64,000 bases of DNA, from positions 248,001 to 312,000 of the forward strand of contig JAQSDV010000004.1 of assembly GCA_029945425.1 (NCBI GenBank), written 5' to 3'. This DNA is from a bacterium. GTDB lineage: Bacteria; Pseudomonadota; Alphaproteobacteria; Micavibrionales; UBA2020. Below are positions 1 to 9,247 of this stretch, in pieces (the first letter of the stretch is position 1; the number at the start of each line of letters is the position of its first letter). The translations under genes were made by a program, and so were the position numbers. The notes under the pieces are model-generated. The model ran no database searches, was not told the DNA's origin, and saw only the letters and a program-made list of their open reading frames with translations.

Positions 1-136
1 GCCCGCTGTCCACCGAATAATCTTTGTTATGTGAACTAAATAATACTTGTTTCCAAATCATTCCAAAGCACAATACGCGCCTACCGCCCGATAGAGGGGC
101 AAGCGATGTATGCATGAGATATATAAGGATAAGAAA

Positions 137-901
137 ATGAACGACCTGCTGCCCCTGATCAAAAAAGTCCTGTTCGTGCCGATCCATCCGGCCGGTTATC
201 CGTTTATCGGGATTTTTGCCGTCGTGACGCTTTTGCTGGCGATGGCCTGGGCGCCGTTCGGCTTTATCGGCCTCGTGCTGACGCTGTGGTGCGTTTACTT
301 CTTCCGCAACCCGCTGCGCTACACGCCCGTGCGCGAAGGCCTGATCGTCAGCCCGGGCGACGGCATCGTCAGCCTGATTCAAGAAGTATCCCTGCCGCCC
401 GAACTCGACGACGTGAAGGCGCAAACTGGACAAGTGACCGGCGACGCCCTGCTGGACGCGGCCACCACTACGCGCGTGAGCGTGTTCCTGAACGTGTTCG
501 ACGTGCATGTGAACCGCGTGCCCGCCGACGGCGAAATCCGCAAGGTTGTGTATCACCCCGGCAAGTTCCTGTCGGCCGATCTCGACAAGGCGAGCCTCGA
601 GAACGAGCGTTCGACCGTGCTGCTCAAGATGAAGGATTATCCGTCATCCATCGTGTTCGTGCAGATCGCGGGCTTTGTTGCGCGCCGCATCATCAATAAA
701 TCGGTCGCGGGCCAGCAGGCACGCGCAGGCGACATTTACGGGCTGATCCGCTTCGGCAGCCGCGTTGACATCTACCTGCCGCCCGGCGTGCAGCCGCTCG
801 TCAGCGTCGGCCAGCGCATGGTCGGCGGCGAAAGCGTGATCGCCGACGTGCATGCGAAAGAAGCGCCGCGTTTGGCGGAATGCCGCAACCCCGTCCAGTA
901 A
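137..901 (+). CDS. psd: phosphatidylserine decarboxylase proenzyme (short type)
   Basis: Makes phosphatidylethanolamine from phosphatidylserine at the inner membrane, using a pyruvoyl group formed by self-cleavage. The protein has about 254 residues, like the short alphaproteobacterial form. Hydrophobic segments lie near the N-terminus, followed by FFRNP and the core motif NVFDVHVNRVP. The self-cleavage Gly-Ser is visible in RFGSRVDIYLP near residue 207; this form uses GS instead of the enterobacterial LGST. The ORF track starts at ATG 110, but ATG 137 has AAGGA 7 bases upstream, so I prefer 137. It is followed after 9 bases by pssA, the preceding step of the same pathway, which suggests an operon. 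Confidence 0.93.
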   Translation: MNDLLPLIKKVLFVPIHPAGYPFIGIFAVVTLLLAMAWAPFGFIGLVLTLWCVYFFRNPLRYTPVREGLIVSPGDGIVSLIQEVSLPPELDDVKAQTGQVTGDALLDAATTTRVSVFLNVFDVHVNRVPADGEIRKVVYHPGKFLSADLDKASLENERSTVLLKMKDYPSSIVFVQIAGFVARRIINKSVAGQQARAGDIYGLIRFGSRVDIYLPPGVQPLVSVGQRMVGGESVIADVHAKEAPRLAECRNPVQ

Positions 902-910
902 GGCTGAAAA

Positions 911-1723
911 ATGGAAAAACACGCCCGCCCGAAAAAACTGCCGCTGCATAAAATGATCCCGAACATCCTGACGCTGGCCGCGATGGGCTGCGGCATGACG
1001 TCGATCAAGTTCGCGATTGCAGAGCGGTGGGACATGGCGGTGCTGGCGATCGTGGTCGCGGCCTTCATGGACGCCTTCGACGGCGCAGCCGCGCGCCTGT
1101 TGAAGGCGCAGAGCAAGCTGGGCGCGGAGCTCGACAGTTTTTCCGATTTCGTCAATTTCGGCGTGGCGCCCGCGATCATCGTTTACCTCTGGACGCTCGA
1201 CAGCCTGCCGCGCTGGGGCTGGCCCGTCGCGTTGGTGTTCGCCATGTCGGTTGCGTTGCGTCTTGCCAAATTCAACATCCTGTCGGATGACAAAGACCCC
1301 AACGACCCGCTGACGAAATATTTCGTGGGCGTGCCGTCACCGCTGGGCGCGGGCCTTGCGATCTTCCCGATGATTATCGGGTTCATGGCGGATAAACGGA
1401 ATGATTTCGATTCAGCCGCGCTTGTGTACTTGCGCGACCCGCAGCTGATCGCGCTTTGGCTGGTGGTTGTGGCCGGCATGATGGTGAGCAATTTCCCGAC
1501 GCTGTCGAGCAAGCAGATCCGCATCCCCGTGCGCATGAAAATGCCGCTGCTGGCATTCTGCGGCGTCTACATCGCTTTCCTAATCAATGAACCCTGGCCC
1601 ACCTTGTCGGCAATGGCGATTGTGTACCTGCTGTCGCTGCCTTTCGGCATCGCGCATTACAACCGCAAGGCACGGTCCGCCGCCAAGGGCGAAAAAGACC
1701 ATGACGACGGCGACGACGATTAA
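911..1723 (+). CDS. pssA: CDP-diacylglycerol--serine O-phosphatidyltransferase
   Basis: Integral membrane enzyme that joins CDP-diacylglycerol and serine to give phosphatidylserine, the substrate of the Psd encoded just upstream. The full CDP-alcohol phosphotransferase signature DG-x2-AR-x8-G-x3-D-x3-D is present: D57-G58, A61-R62, G71, D75 and D79. Several hydrophobic stretches follow. The C-terminal tail is highly charged and ends in a run of Asp residues. Length (270 aa) and gene order psd-pssA are typical of alphaproteobacteria. Confidence 0.95.
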   Translation: MEKHARPKKLPLHKMIPNILTLAAMGCGMTSIKFAIAERWDMAVLAIVVAAFMDAFDGAAARLLKAQSKLGAELDSFSDFVNFGVAPAIIVYLWTLDSLPRWGWPVALVFAMSVALRLAKFNILSDDKDPNDPLTKYFVGVPSPLGAGLAIFPMIIGFMADKRNDFDSAALVYLRDPQLIALWLVVVAGMMVSNFPTLSSKQIRIPVRMKMPLLAFCGVYIAFLINEPWPTLSAMAIVYLLSLPFGIAHYNRKARSAAKGEKDHDDGDDD

Positions 1724-1732
1724 TTCCGAGAT

Positions 1733-2473
1733 TTAAGCGGGCTGTCCTGGGGTTGCGGGGCCTTGCGCTGCGGCTGCGGAGACCAGCGGTTTCAGTTTTG
1801 CCTTGGTCTGCGTGCTGCCCTGCGCCATCACCTGGTTCTGCAAGCCGCTGTCGAGCGTCTTGAACTTGTCCTTGAACTGTTCCATGTCGCTGAGCGTGCC
1901 GGAAATGATCGCATCGGTATGCGGGTTGACCTTTTCCTTCTGCACGGAATCATCCGCTTCCGCGATCTGGGCCATGCCAAAGCCGCGCAGCAGACCCTTG
2001 TTCTGCTTCAGCATCGTGTTCATGCCGGCCATGCTCTGCTTCATGATGTTCAGTTCCGCCACGAAATCATGGCTGGTCGCGCCGGAGCCGTCCTTCATGG
2101 ACTTGCGCTTGCCCGCCCATGCGGCGTTGATGACGGCGTATTTGGATTGAATGCGGTCGCGGCTTTCCTTGTGGCCCAGCGCGTCGGTCGTCGACATCAT
2201 CTGCTGCAGCGTCTGCGCGCCTTTCTTGCGGCGCGGGCCCGAGCCTGCAAACATGGAGCCGGAGCCCGACTGCTTGGGCTCCTCCGGCTGGACAGTCGCC
2301 ATTGCGCCGAGGAAATCATTTGCGCGGCTTGCACCCTTCATCATCGTCATCGCGCCTGTGAAGGTGCTCATGGAATGCTTGACCGCGCCGTCGATCGCGC
2401 CATTGATGGCTGCGTCTTTTTGCTGCAGGTCTTCGGGTTTGGTTTGCTGGTTACCAACGCCTAAATCAGCCAT
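1733..2473 (-). CDS. hypothetical protein, Gln/Met/Lys-rich
   Basis: I do not recognise this 246-residue protein. It has no signal peptide or membrane segment. The composition is rich in Met, Gln, Lys and Ala, with several predicted-helical stretches and a Pro/Gly/Ala-rich tail, so it may be partly disordered or coiled. The start at 2473 is supported by AGGGA about 9 bases upstream. It converges on pssA with only 9 bases between the stops. The upstream region is AT-rich and contains ATTACCATTG, close to a 10-mer found upstream of two ankyrin genes in this window. Confidence 0.7.
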   Translation of the reverse strand: MADLGVGNQQTKPEDLQQKDAAINGAIDGAVKHSMSTFTGAMTMMKGASRANDFLGAMATVQPEEPKQSGSGSMFAGSGPRRKKGAQTLQQMMSTTDALGHKESRDRIQSKYAVINAAWAGKRKSMKDGSGATSHDFVAELNIMKQSMAGMNTMLKQNKGLLRGFGMAQIAEADDSVQKEKVNPHTDAIISGTLSDMEQFKDKFKTLDSGLQNQVMAQGSTQTKAKLKPLVSAAAAQGPATPGQPA

Positions 2474-2690
2474 GTTCTAAATCCCTGTGTTAAGCCGTTA
2501 GATCTAAAGGCCTTTTGCTCTTATTTTAGTGTAGCACCAATATACTGCGGAATGCTTAATTTATGACTAATAGACTAGTTAACCCATTGACTGAACAATG
2601 GTAATTTAATGGCCATAATACCGCAAAAACCGCAGCGTGTACCGCGAATCCGTTAAAAAACGATTCTTATAGATATATGGTTCCGGCGGA

Positions 2691-3290
2691 TTACAGCTTG
2701 GGTGTTGTGGGCGTTTTCTTGAGCGCGTTCGGATGCAGGCGCAGGAATTGCTCGCCGTCCTCATGCCCCTGGCCGAGGGATTTTTCAAGACGCAGCAGCG
2801 AATTGAACTGGCGTTCGCGCGCGTAACGGAAACGCCCCAGCTCCATCAATAACTGCAGCGGAATTTTGCCGAGCGACATCAGCGCGGCAACGGTGGTTTT
2901 TGCAGCCGACTGTTTCGGCTGGTTCGCGAACTTGCTTTGCGTCGCGGGCGTTGCATCATTCGCGGCAACCTTCATGCTGCGGCGTTTATCCATGTAGCTT
3001 TGCGGCATCAAGGATTGCGATGCCATGCCCTTTTTGCCGAGCGTAATCGTGGGCTGGCCGGGGAAGAAGGACGACGTGACGCGCGCGCCCGCGAATTTCG
3101 ATTTTGTATTTCGCGCCGCAGGTGCCATGAAAGATGAAGCGGTGGCAGCGGGCGGGGCGGCGATCACGCGCGGTGACGGCGCAGCGCTGTTCACATCGTC
3201 CTCGATGTCATGCTCAAGATCATGCTCCAGCTGGTCGAGGTCGGTCAGCGTGGTTTCTTCTTCGATCTTGCCGAGGCGGTTGAGTTGCAT
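2691..3290 (-). CDS. hypothetical protein with acidic N-terminus
   Basis: The ORF track gives a 373-residue ORF, but its first 174 codons lie antisense to, or overlap, the comM gene and have no protein-like character. The real start is ATG 3290, preceded by GGAGAAGG about 5 bases upstream, giving 199 residues. The N-terminus is acidic (LEHDLEHDIEDDVN), followed by a Pro/Ala-rich and then a basic middle region and a helical C-terminus ending LRLHPNALKKTPTTPKL. No family is recognised. It lies 71 bases downstream of comM on the same strand and may be co-transcribed with it. Confidence 0.7.
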   Translation of the reverse strand: MQLNRLGKIEEETTLTDLDQLEHDLEHDIEDDVNSAAPSPRVIAAPPAATASSFMAPAARNTKSKFAGARVTSSFFPGQPTITLGKKGMASQSLMPQSYMDKRRSMKVAANDATPATQSKFANQPKQSAAKTTVAALMSLGKIPLQLLMELGRFRYARERQFNSLLRLEKSLGQGHEDGEQFLRLHPNALKKTPTTPKL

Positions 3291-3361
3291 AGCCTTCTCC
3301 GGAAGGGTGAACAGGAGGAACAGTCTATCCCCGCTTTCGGAAATGGGGAAGCGGAATCGGG

Positions 3362-4900
3362 TCAGGCCGCGCGGGCGGTATCCTGCCGCAAACGGCGGTA
3401 ACTGAGGGCTTCCGCAATATGCGTCGCATGTATCTGTTCCGCCAGCGAAAGATCGGCAATCGTGCGCGCCACGCGCATCACGCGGTGATAGCCGCGGGCG
3501 GTGAGTTTCATCTTTTCGGCGGCCTCGGTCAGCAGTTTTTGTGCGGGCGCATCCAGCGGCGCAATGCGCGTCAGGATATCGCCATCCGCATCCGCATCGG
3601 CATTGGTGAGCAGGTGCAGCGGCGCACCGATGGAACGCAGGCGGTCGGTCTGAATCTGCCGCGCGCGGTCGACGCGCAGGGCAACCGTCGCGGAATTTTC
3701 CCGTGGCGGCGGCAACGACAAATCGGATGCCTTCACGGCGGGCACATCGATATGGATGTCGATACGGTCGAACACCGGACCTGAAATTTTCGCCTGATAA
3801 TCGGCGACGCATTTAGGCGCTTTGCCGCAGGCAAAAGCAGGATCGGCGACATGACCGCAGCGGCACGGGTTCATGGCGGCGATCAACTGGAATTTCGCAG
3901 GAAACGTCACATGGTAATTCGCGCGGCTGACCAGCGCGCGGCGGGTTTCGAGTGGCTGGCGCAATGCCTCCAGCGCCTGTCGCTGGAATTCGGGCAATTC
4001 ATCAAGGAACAGCACGCCGTGATGCGCGAGCGAAATTTCGCCGGGCTTCGCACGGATGCCGCCACCGATGATGGCGGGCGTCGATGCCGTGTGATGCGGG
4101 TCGCGGAAGGGGCGCGTTTGTATAAGCCGTCCACCCTCCAGTTGCCCTGCAATCGAATGGATCATCGATACTTCCAGCGCTTCTTTCGGCGTCAGCGGCG
4201 GCAGAATGCCGGGCAAACGCGCGGCCAGCATGGATTTGCCGGAGCCGGGCGGCCCCATCATCAATAAATTATGTCCGCCGGCGGCGGCAATCTCCAGCGC
4301 GCGTTTGGCGCTTTCCTGCCCCTTCACATCGGCAAGATCAAGACGCTGCGTATTGTCATTCGCCATCACAGCCTGCGGGCGCGACAATACTTGCGTGCCC
4401 TTCATGTGGTTCAGCAGCGCAACAAGGTTCGAAGGGGCGAGGACTTCAAGGTCGCCCGCCCATACCGCTTCACCGCCGCAGGATTCAGGGCAGATGATGC
4501 CGCGTTCATTCGCCGATGCCGAAATCGCGGCGGGCAGCACGCCCGCAACCGCGCGGATCGAACCATCCAGCGACAATTCGCCCAGCACGGTGTAATGCGA
4601 TAAATCTTCACCGGGGAAGACACCCATGGCCGCCAGCACGCCCAGCGCAATCGGCAAATCGAAATGGCTGCCCTCTTTCAACACATCGGCGGGGGCGAGG
4701 TTGACCGTCACGCGTTTTGCAGGGATCGAGAGGCCGATGGCATGGATCGCCGCACGCACACGCTCGCGGCTTTCACCGACAGCTTTGTCTGGGAGACCTA
4801 CAATATTAAATTGGGGAAGGCCCGGCGAAATCTGCACCTCGACATCGATGTCGAGGACTTCCACACCCTGAAAGGCGACTGTGCCGACGCGCTGAACCAT
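3362..4900 (-). CDS. comM: YifB/ComM family Mg-chelatase-like AAA+ ATPase
   Basis: Family members act as branch-migration helicases during natural transformation (shown for ComM of gammaproteobacteria). The role in this organism is inferred. The 512-residue protein has the N-terminal ChlI/Lon-like domain (PGLPQFNIVGLPDKAV), Walker A GPPGSGKS at about 216-223, Walker B-like GVLFLDELPEF near residue 300, and the family Cys motif MNPCRCGH with a second CG...C pair. Length is normal for the family (about 500-515). The start at 4900 gives the conserved N-terminal sequence AFQGVEVLDIDVEV. Confidence 0.93.
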   Translation of the reverse strand: MVQRVGTVAFQGVEVLDIDVEVQISPGLPQFNIVGLPDKAVGESRERVRAAIHAIGLSIPAKRVTVNLAPADVLKEGSHFDLPIALGVLAAMGVFPGEDLSHYTVLGELSLDGSIRAVAGVLPAAISASANERGIICPESCGGEAVWAGDLEVLAPSNLVALLNHMKGTQVLSRPQAVMANDNTQRLDLADVKGQESAKRALEIAAAGGHNLLMMGPPGSGKSMLAARLPGILPPLTPKEALEVSMIHSIAGQLEGGRLIQTRPFRDPHHTASTPAIIGGGIRAKPGEISLAHHGVLFLDELPEFQRQALEALRQPLETRRALVSRANYHVTFPAKFQLIAAMNPCRCGHVADPAFACGKAPKCVADYQAKISGPVFDRIDIHIDVPAVKASDLSLPPPRENSATVALRVDRARQIQTDRLRSIGAPLHLLTNADADADGDILTRIAPLDAPAQKLLTEAAEKMKLTARGYHRVMRVARTIADLSLAEQIHATHIAEALSYRRLRQDTARAA

Positions 4901-5056
4901 GAGAATCTCTTACTTTACGAAATATGATTCTTTGTACCCCAAATGTTCTGTTCGGTAAAGGGTGTCGATCAGTCGTTCTACATAATGCGCCGCAATGTAA
5001 CCCCGAGACCGGCGTTGGCGAATAGCTATACTGGATACCTTGAAGGAGTTCACCCC

Positions 5057-6559
5057 ATGCGCCGCATCCTGTTTGCCCTGCTGACCGTCTTGTTCCTGCT
5101 GCCCGCGCCCGCGCAGGCGGCGTCCAAGGGTTACGAGATTCTGTTCGATGCAAAAAACCAGTGGCTGAACAGCAGCCGCGCGCTGACATCGGAGGACGCC
5201 AGCGGCCGCATGGTGCTGCTGGATTTCTGGACCTATGGCTGCATCAACTGCATGCAGATCGTGCCCGACCTGAAAAAGCTGGAAAAAGAATTCGGCGACA
5301 AGCTGCTGGTGGTGGGCGTGCATTCCGCGAAATTCAGCGGGGAAAAAGGCAGCGAACGCATTCTGTCGGCGGCAAAACGTTTCGGCCTTGAACACCCCGT
5401 CATCAACGATTCGAATTTCGACGTCTGGGACCGGTTCGATGTCGAGGCATGGCCGACGCAAATATTACTGGATGGCAAAGGCGAAGAAGTCGCGCGCTAT
5501 CGCGGTGAAGGCCATTACGACGAAATCAAATCCGATATCGCAAAACATATCGGCGGGGCAAAACCGGAATCTAAAACAACGCTGGCGGCATTGAAGGCGG
5601 CGGACGAGAAAACCGGCACGCTGAAATTCCCCGCGCGGCTGGGTTTTGGCAGCGATACCCCCTGGGGCGAAATCCTGTTCGTGGCGGATAGCGGCAACAA
5701 CCGCATCATCGGCGCAACGCTGGACGGCAAGATCAAAGTCACCATTGGCAGCGGCACCGAGGGCGCGGGCGATGGCGAGTTCGCAACCGCATCCTTAAAC
5801 CACCCGCGCGGCTTCGGCGTGGTGAAGGGCGGCATTTATATCGCCGACACCAACAACCACCTGATCCGCTACGCCGATTTCGCCACCGGCAAGGTCACGA
5901 CCGTTGCAGGCACCGGCAAGCAGGGTTATTCCCGCGACGCGAAGGACGACAAGGCGCTGGAAACCCCGATGGCGTCGCCATGGGATGTGGAAATGCTGCA
6001 AGATGGCAAGACACTCACCATTGCCATGGCAGGCACGCACCAGTTGTGGACACTCGACACCACGGCGAAGACCGTTTCCGTTCTGGCCGGCACGGGCAAG
6101 GAATTCATTGATGACGGCAATGCCGATGAATCATCGCTGTCACAACCCAGCGGCCTTGCGCCGTTTGGCGACACGCTTTACTTCGTCGATGCGGAAACAT
6201 CGTCCTTGCGCAAACTTGAAAAAGGTCAGGTCAAGACGCTGATCGGCACGGGTCTCTTTGATTTCGGTCTGGTGGACGGCGCATATCCGAAAGCAATGAT
6301 GCAGCACGCGCAGGGCCTCGACGTCGATGCGGGCCGCGTGGTGATTGCGGATACCTATAACAATACGCTGCGCCTGTATGATATCGCATCGGGCAAGCTA
6401 ACGACCGCAAACATCGAAAAAGATGCGCTGGATGAGCCGGGCGATGTTTTGCAGTTGAACGGCAAGATGTATGTGGCCGATACCAACCATCACCGCGTGG
6501 CGGTTTTTGATCCGAAAACGGGTAAAACCAGCACGTTAACACTTTCCCCAGCTAAGTAA
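5057..6559 (+). CDS. secreted thioredoxin-like / NHL-repeat protein
   Basis: The 500-residue protein has a clear signal peptide (RRILFALLTVLFLLPAPAQAA), so it should act in the periplasm. A thioredoxin-like fold follows with the redox motif C62-I-N-C65 in FWTYGCINCMQI. The rest is a beta-propeller of NHL repeats (recurrent VADSGNNRI, IADTNNHLIR, IADTYNNTLR, VADTNHHRVAV). This order resembles NHLRC2-type proteins. The substrate is unknown. The track start at 4943 adds 38 residues in front of the signal peptide; ATG 5057 has AAGGAG 8 bases upstream and is preferred. It is divergent from comM. Confidence 0.85.
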   Translation: MRRILFALLTVLFLLPAPAQAASKGYEILFDAKNQWLNSSRALTSEDASGRMVLLDFWTYGCINCMQIVPDLKKLEKEFGDKLLVVGVHSAKFSGEKGSERILSAAKRFGLEHPVINDSNFDVWDRFDVEAWPTQILLDGKGEEVARYRGEGHYDEIKSDIAKHIGGAKPESKTTLAALKAADEKTGTLKFPARLGFGSDTPWGEILFVADSGNNRIIGATLDGKIKVTIGSGTEGAGDGEFATASLNHPRGFGVVKGGIYIADTNNHLIRYADFATGKVTTVAGTGKQGYSRDAKDDKALETPMASPWDVEMLQDGKTLTIAMAGTHQLWTLDTTAKTVSVLAGTGKEFIDDGNADESSLSQPSGLAPFGDTLYFVDAETSSLRKLEKGQVKTLIGTGLFDFGLVDGAYPKAMMQHAQGLDVDAGRVVIADTYNNTLRLYDIASGKLTTANIEKDALDEPGDVLQLNGKMYVADTNHHRVAVFDPKTGKTSTLTLSPAK

Positions 6560-6642
6560 TTATATTGCCCTCATTTAAGCTGACGCGAATCCTGATCGCG
6601 GTTATCCTTATGGCGCGTACAGTTTCAACAAACGTATGACCC

Positions 6643-7347
6643 ATGATGACGCCCGATACGAAACAAAAGCCCAAAAGCTGGCTGTCGAAAATTTTCGGCC
6701 GCAAGGCAAAATGGTGGATGAAAGCGCTGCGCACGACGGCGCTGATCGCGGGCGGGTTGATGGTGACGGACCGCGTGATCCTGCCGAACCTGCCCGGCCG
6801 CCCGCTGACCCGCGATGAAACCGCGATGCTGCAAGAAGTTTACAAGGACGGCGTCGATTTCAGCAAAGTCCGAATCCATACCTCCCCCATGGCAGATGTG
6901 TTTTTAAACTGGATGGGCGCGGATGCGGTCGCGCGCGACAACCTGATTTACATGGGCACCACCGTCGACCTGCATAATTACGGCGCGAAGAATGCCGAGC
7001 CCTATATCCAATACGCGCTGACGCACGAGGTTGCACATGTCTGGCAGCACCAGAACGGCGTGATGCCCAATTTCTTTACCATGACAGCATTGAATGTCAG
7101 CCGCTTTTTCCCGGGCAGCGACAGGCATGACGATTACCGCTATAGCGTGCTGGAGGGGAAAGACCTGCTGCAATACAATATCGAACAGCAGGCGAGCATC
7201 ATTACCGATTTCACGTTTGCTGCGAAGGGCACGATGCCCGCGATATTTGAAAACAACGTGAATGCGCCAAAAAAAGATGTGCAGGCAGGATACGAGGCCA
7301 CGCTGAAAAACTTCCGCGCCAACCCGTCCTATCCGAAACAGAAATAG
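6643..7347 (+). CDS. membrane-anchored HExxH protein (putative zinc peptidase-like)
   Basis: A 234-residue protein with a basic N-terminus and one hydrophobic segment at about residues 27-42, then a soluble domain. The domain contains H128-E-V-A-H132 followed by VWQHQNG. This HEVAHVWQ pattern occurs in DUF4157-like and related putative metallopeptidase domains often linked to envelope or secretion-system proteins. No downstream third zinc ligand can be assigned with certainty, so peptidase activity is an inference. The start at ATG 6643 is followed immediately by another ATG at 6646. Confidence 0.7.
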   Translation: MMTPDTKQKPKSWLSKIFGRKAKWWMKALRTTALIAGGLMVTDRVILPNLPGRPLTRDETAMLQEVYKDGVDFSKVRIHTSPMADVFLNWMGADAVARDNLIYMGTTVDLHNYGAKNAEPYIQYALTHEVAHVWQHQNGVMPNFFTMTALNVSRFFPGSDRHDDYRYSVLEGKDLLQYNIEQQASIITDFTFAAKGTMPAIFENNVNAPKKDVQAGYEATLKNFRANPSYPKQK

Positions 7348-7350
7348 TTT

Positions 7351-8082
7351 TCAGCGCGGTGCTTTTTCCGCAGGAACGCAGATGATGTCGAGCGTATCAG
7401 GCGCGGCGGGGATAAGGCTGCCGTTATCGTCGGAGGCGAAAACCTTGTAATTTCGCTGCGTCAGGAAATCCAGCAGTCCCTTGCGCGAATGCCCGGCGCG
7501 CAGCAGCCATGCGTCGTCAGCCTCCAGCATCAGCACGGGACGGAATTTTTCCAGCGATTGCTGCGCGCCCAGCAGCATGTGCATTTCCCAGCCTTCGATA
7601 TCCGCCTTGATGAAATCGATGCGCGTGATTTTATGGTCGGCCACGAACTGGTCGAGCGTGGTGAGGGAGATTTTCTCCTCCAGCGACGCGCCTTCGGAGG
7701 CCTTGCCCGCAAGCGTGCTGAGCCCGAAGCCCATGCTGCCCGATGCCTTGATCGGCATGGAGAGTGAGGCGACGGCATCCGCATCGCTCAGTCCCACCGC
7801 GTGGATCGATACGTTTTTCAGGCGGCGCAGCACGCGCACCTTGGTCAGGATCGACAAAGCATAGCTGCCGGGCTCGAAGGCATAGACATGGCCCTGCGGT
7901 GCCAGTTTCGCGAACAGCTTTGCGAACTGCCCCGCATGCGCGCCGACATCGATCACGACGCCGTCTTTCGGCACATAGCGCGACAGCAACGGCGCAAGTT
8001 CTTCGTGGTGCTGGCGGAAGATCGCCTTGAACAGATGCGCCCCATGGGTCAGGCGGGCGCGAAAACTGAGCTGGTCCATCAT
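7351..8082 (-). CDS. FkbM family SAM-dependent methyltransferase
   Basis: Contains the FkbM methyltransferase core: SAM-binding motif VVIDVGAHAGQFAKLFAKL near residues 42-60, YAFEPGSYALSIL after it, and FIKADIEGWEMHMLLGA in the second half. The acceptor (often a sugar hydroxyl of a surface polysaccharide or small molecule) cannot be told from sequence. I use ATG 8082 (243 aa) because AAAGGA lies about 8 bases upstream; the track start at 8112 has no such site. It converges on the HExxH gene, with 3 bases between the stops. Confidence 0.88.
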   Translation of the reverse strand: MMDQLSFRARLTHGAHLFKAIFRQHHEELAPLLSRYVPKDGVVIDVGAHAGQFAKLFAKLAPQGHVYAFEPGSYALSILTKVRVLRRLKNVSIHAVGLSDADAVASLSMPIKASGSMGFGLSTLAGKASEGASLEEKISLTTLDQFVADHKITRIDFIKADIEGWEMHMLLGAQQSLEKFRPVLMLEADDAWLLRAGHSRKGLLDFLTQRNYKVFASDDNGSLIPAAPDTLDIICVPAEKAPR

Positions 8083-8217
8083 GGTGTTCGTCCTTTTGCC
8101 TGCCTGCCGCATCTTGCGGCGGTCATGCTGATTACCGTCTTTAGGCGGCAGGGGTCAAGCCTTAACATGCCATAATTTGGGCTTTATGCCTCGCCGGGAA
8201 TCCCCTATATTCACCCT

Positions 8218-8760
8218 ATGCAAGCGCCCATGAAGACCTATGCCGAGTTTATCGAGCCCGACCGCAATAATCCTGCGGGCCGGTCGACCGTGGTCGAGGT
8301 GAAGGACCGGGATATTTCGAAACTCTCCATCCCCGCGCGCTGCGATATTTTCTATTTCTTCGACAGCCCCGCGCATAACACGACGACGGCGGCCGCGCAG
8401 GATGAACAATACAATATCTCGCGCTTTCACATCGTGGCCGACAAACTGATGACGCGCGAGGAAGCCAAGAAAATGGTGACCGCATCCCTGAACACCGCGC
8501 AGCGTACGCATATGCAATGGGACATCAAACTGCAGCAAAACGACATCTTCGCGCTGACCCGCAGCTATAATATCGAGCCGGTGCGCAAGGACAGCATCGT
8601 GATCGATGGCAATAAAAAGCAGCTTTATCCGAAACCCGTGCCCGAAATCGCGGATGACCTGGCGGGCAGGCCAGAAGACAACATGAAGCTGTCGCGCCCG
8701 ATCTCGGTGCCGAAAGACCCCGCGCGTTTCAAGCTGAAGCCGAAACCGCCGCAACCTTGA
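8218..8760 (+). CDS. hypothetical protein
   Basis: Unrecognised 180-residue soluble protein without signal peptide or membrane segments. The N-terminal part (MKTYAEFIEPDRNN) is followed by a mixed alpha/beta-looking middle, and the C-terminus is basic and proline-rich (ARFKLKPKPPQP). A second possible start is ATG 8230. No good ribosome-binding site is visible for either. Base composition matches the neighbours. It ends 3 bases before the stop of usg on the opposite strand. Confidence 0.6.
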   Translation: MQAPMKTYAEFIEPDRNNPAGRSTVVEVKDRDISKLSIPARCDIFYFFDSPAHNTTTAAAQDEQYNISRFHIVADKLMTREEAKKMVTASLNTAQRTHMQWDIKLQQNDIFALTRSYNIEPVRKDSIVIDGNKKQLYPKPVPEIADDLAGRPEDNMKLSRPISVPKDPARFKLKPKPPQP

Positions 8761-8763
8761 GCG

Positions 8764-9027
8764 TCAATTGATGAGATATTCCTCGCGCGCGTGGCGGATA
8801 TCATCGGCGCTGATGAGCTTTTTATTGGCGACCCGCACCGAATGCAGGCGGCCGTCGAGCTTCTTTTCCCAAAAATTCAGGAAGCGCCGCAATTCAGGGA
8901 AATGGGGGGCGAGATCGTATTCCTGCCAGAGATATTGCTGCAGAAGCTTCGGATGGTCGGGCAGGTGGTACAGAATTTCGGCGGTGGTCAGCCGGTAATC
9001 ATTCAGTTGCAAGATCAGATTTGCCAT
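8764..9027 (-). CDS. usg: Usg-family protein
   Basis: An 87-residue protein matching the small Usg family of alphaproteobacteria (named from the gene upstream of trpF in Caulobacter). The recognisable block is YRLTTAEILYHLPDHPKLLQ, followed by WQEYDLAPHFPELRRFL and the conserved DGRLHSVRVA. The family's biochemical function is not known to me. It lies alone on the minus strand, divergent from groES across about 300 bases of regulatory DNA. Confidence 0.9.
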   Translation of the reverse strand: MANLILQLNDYRLTTAEILYHLPDHPKLLQQYLWQEYDLAPHFPELRRFLNFWEKKLDGRLHSVRVANKKLISADDIRHAREEYLIN

Positions 9028-9142
9028 ATTCTTGAGCCTCTCTTTCCGAATCTGGCCGCGTTTATTCCATTACTTACAATCCTCTAACTCTATTTAATCA
9101 TAAATTACTCCACTCGTGTTAAAAAATTGCAATATCAACGAG

Positions 9143-9169
9143 TTAGCACTCTTTGCGCGAGACTGCCAA
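9143..9169 (+). promoter_or_regulatory. distal CIRCE-like element
   Basis: TTAGCACTC - 9 bases - GACTGCCAA. The left arm is a perfect match to the CIRCE consensus TTAGCACTC, the spacer is the standard 9 bases, and the right arm matches GAGTGCTAA at 7 of 9 positions. CIRCE is the operator of the heat-shock repressor HrcA. This copy lies about 190 bases upstream of groES, farther than the proximal copy. Confidence 0.55.
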
Positions 9170-9179
9170 ATCGCGCAAA
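9152..9179. repeat. 9-bp perfect inverted repeat overlapping distal CIRCE
   Basis: TTTGCGCGA - 10 bases - TCGCGCAAA is a perfect 9-bp inverted repeat. It starts exactly in the CIRCE spacer and covers the CIRCE right arm. It could be a second operator or, if transcribed, a hairpin. It is not part of any known CIRCE architecture. Confidence 0.6.
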
Positions 9180-9217
9180 AGTATTTGGAAAGACTGGGTT
9201 TTTGGAAATTGATTCAG

Positions 9218-9246
9218 TTGATAAATTCCCCCGTTAGGGCTACATA
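9218..9246 (+). promoter_or_regulatory. putative groESL promoter
   Basis: TTGATA (9218-9223) - 17 bases - TACATA (9241-9246). The -35 is 5 of 6 to TTGACA; the -10 is weaker. Transcription would begin at about 9253, inside the proximal CIRCE element, which is the usual layout for repression by HrcA. Confidence 0.45.
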
Positions 9247-9247
9247 G

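Noticed and set aside
2606-2788. 60-codon minus-strand ORF
   Set aside because: It overlaps the end of a better supported gene, lacks a ribosome site and shows no protein-like features.
2691-3812. 373-codon start proposed for the 2691 gene
   Set aside because: The first 174 codons overlap comM and are Arg/Pro/Ala-rich shadow sequence; ATG 3290 has a good ribosome site.
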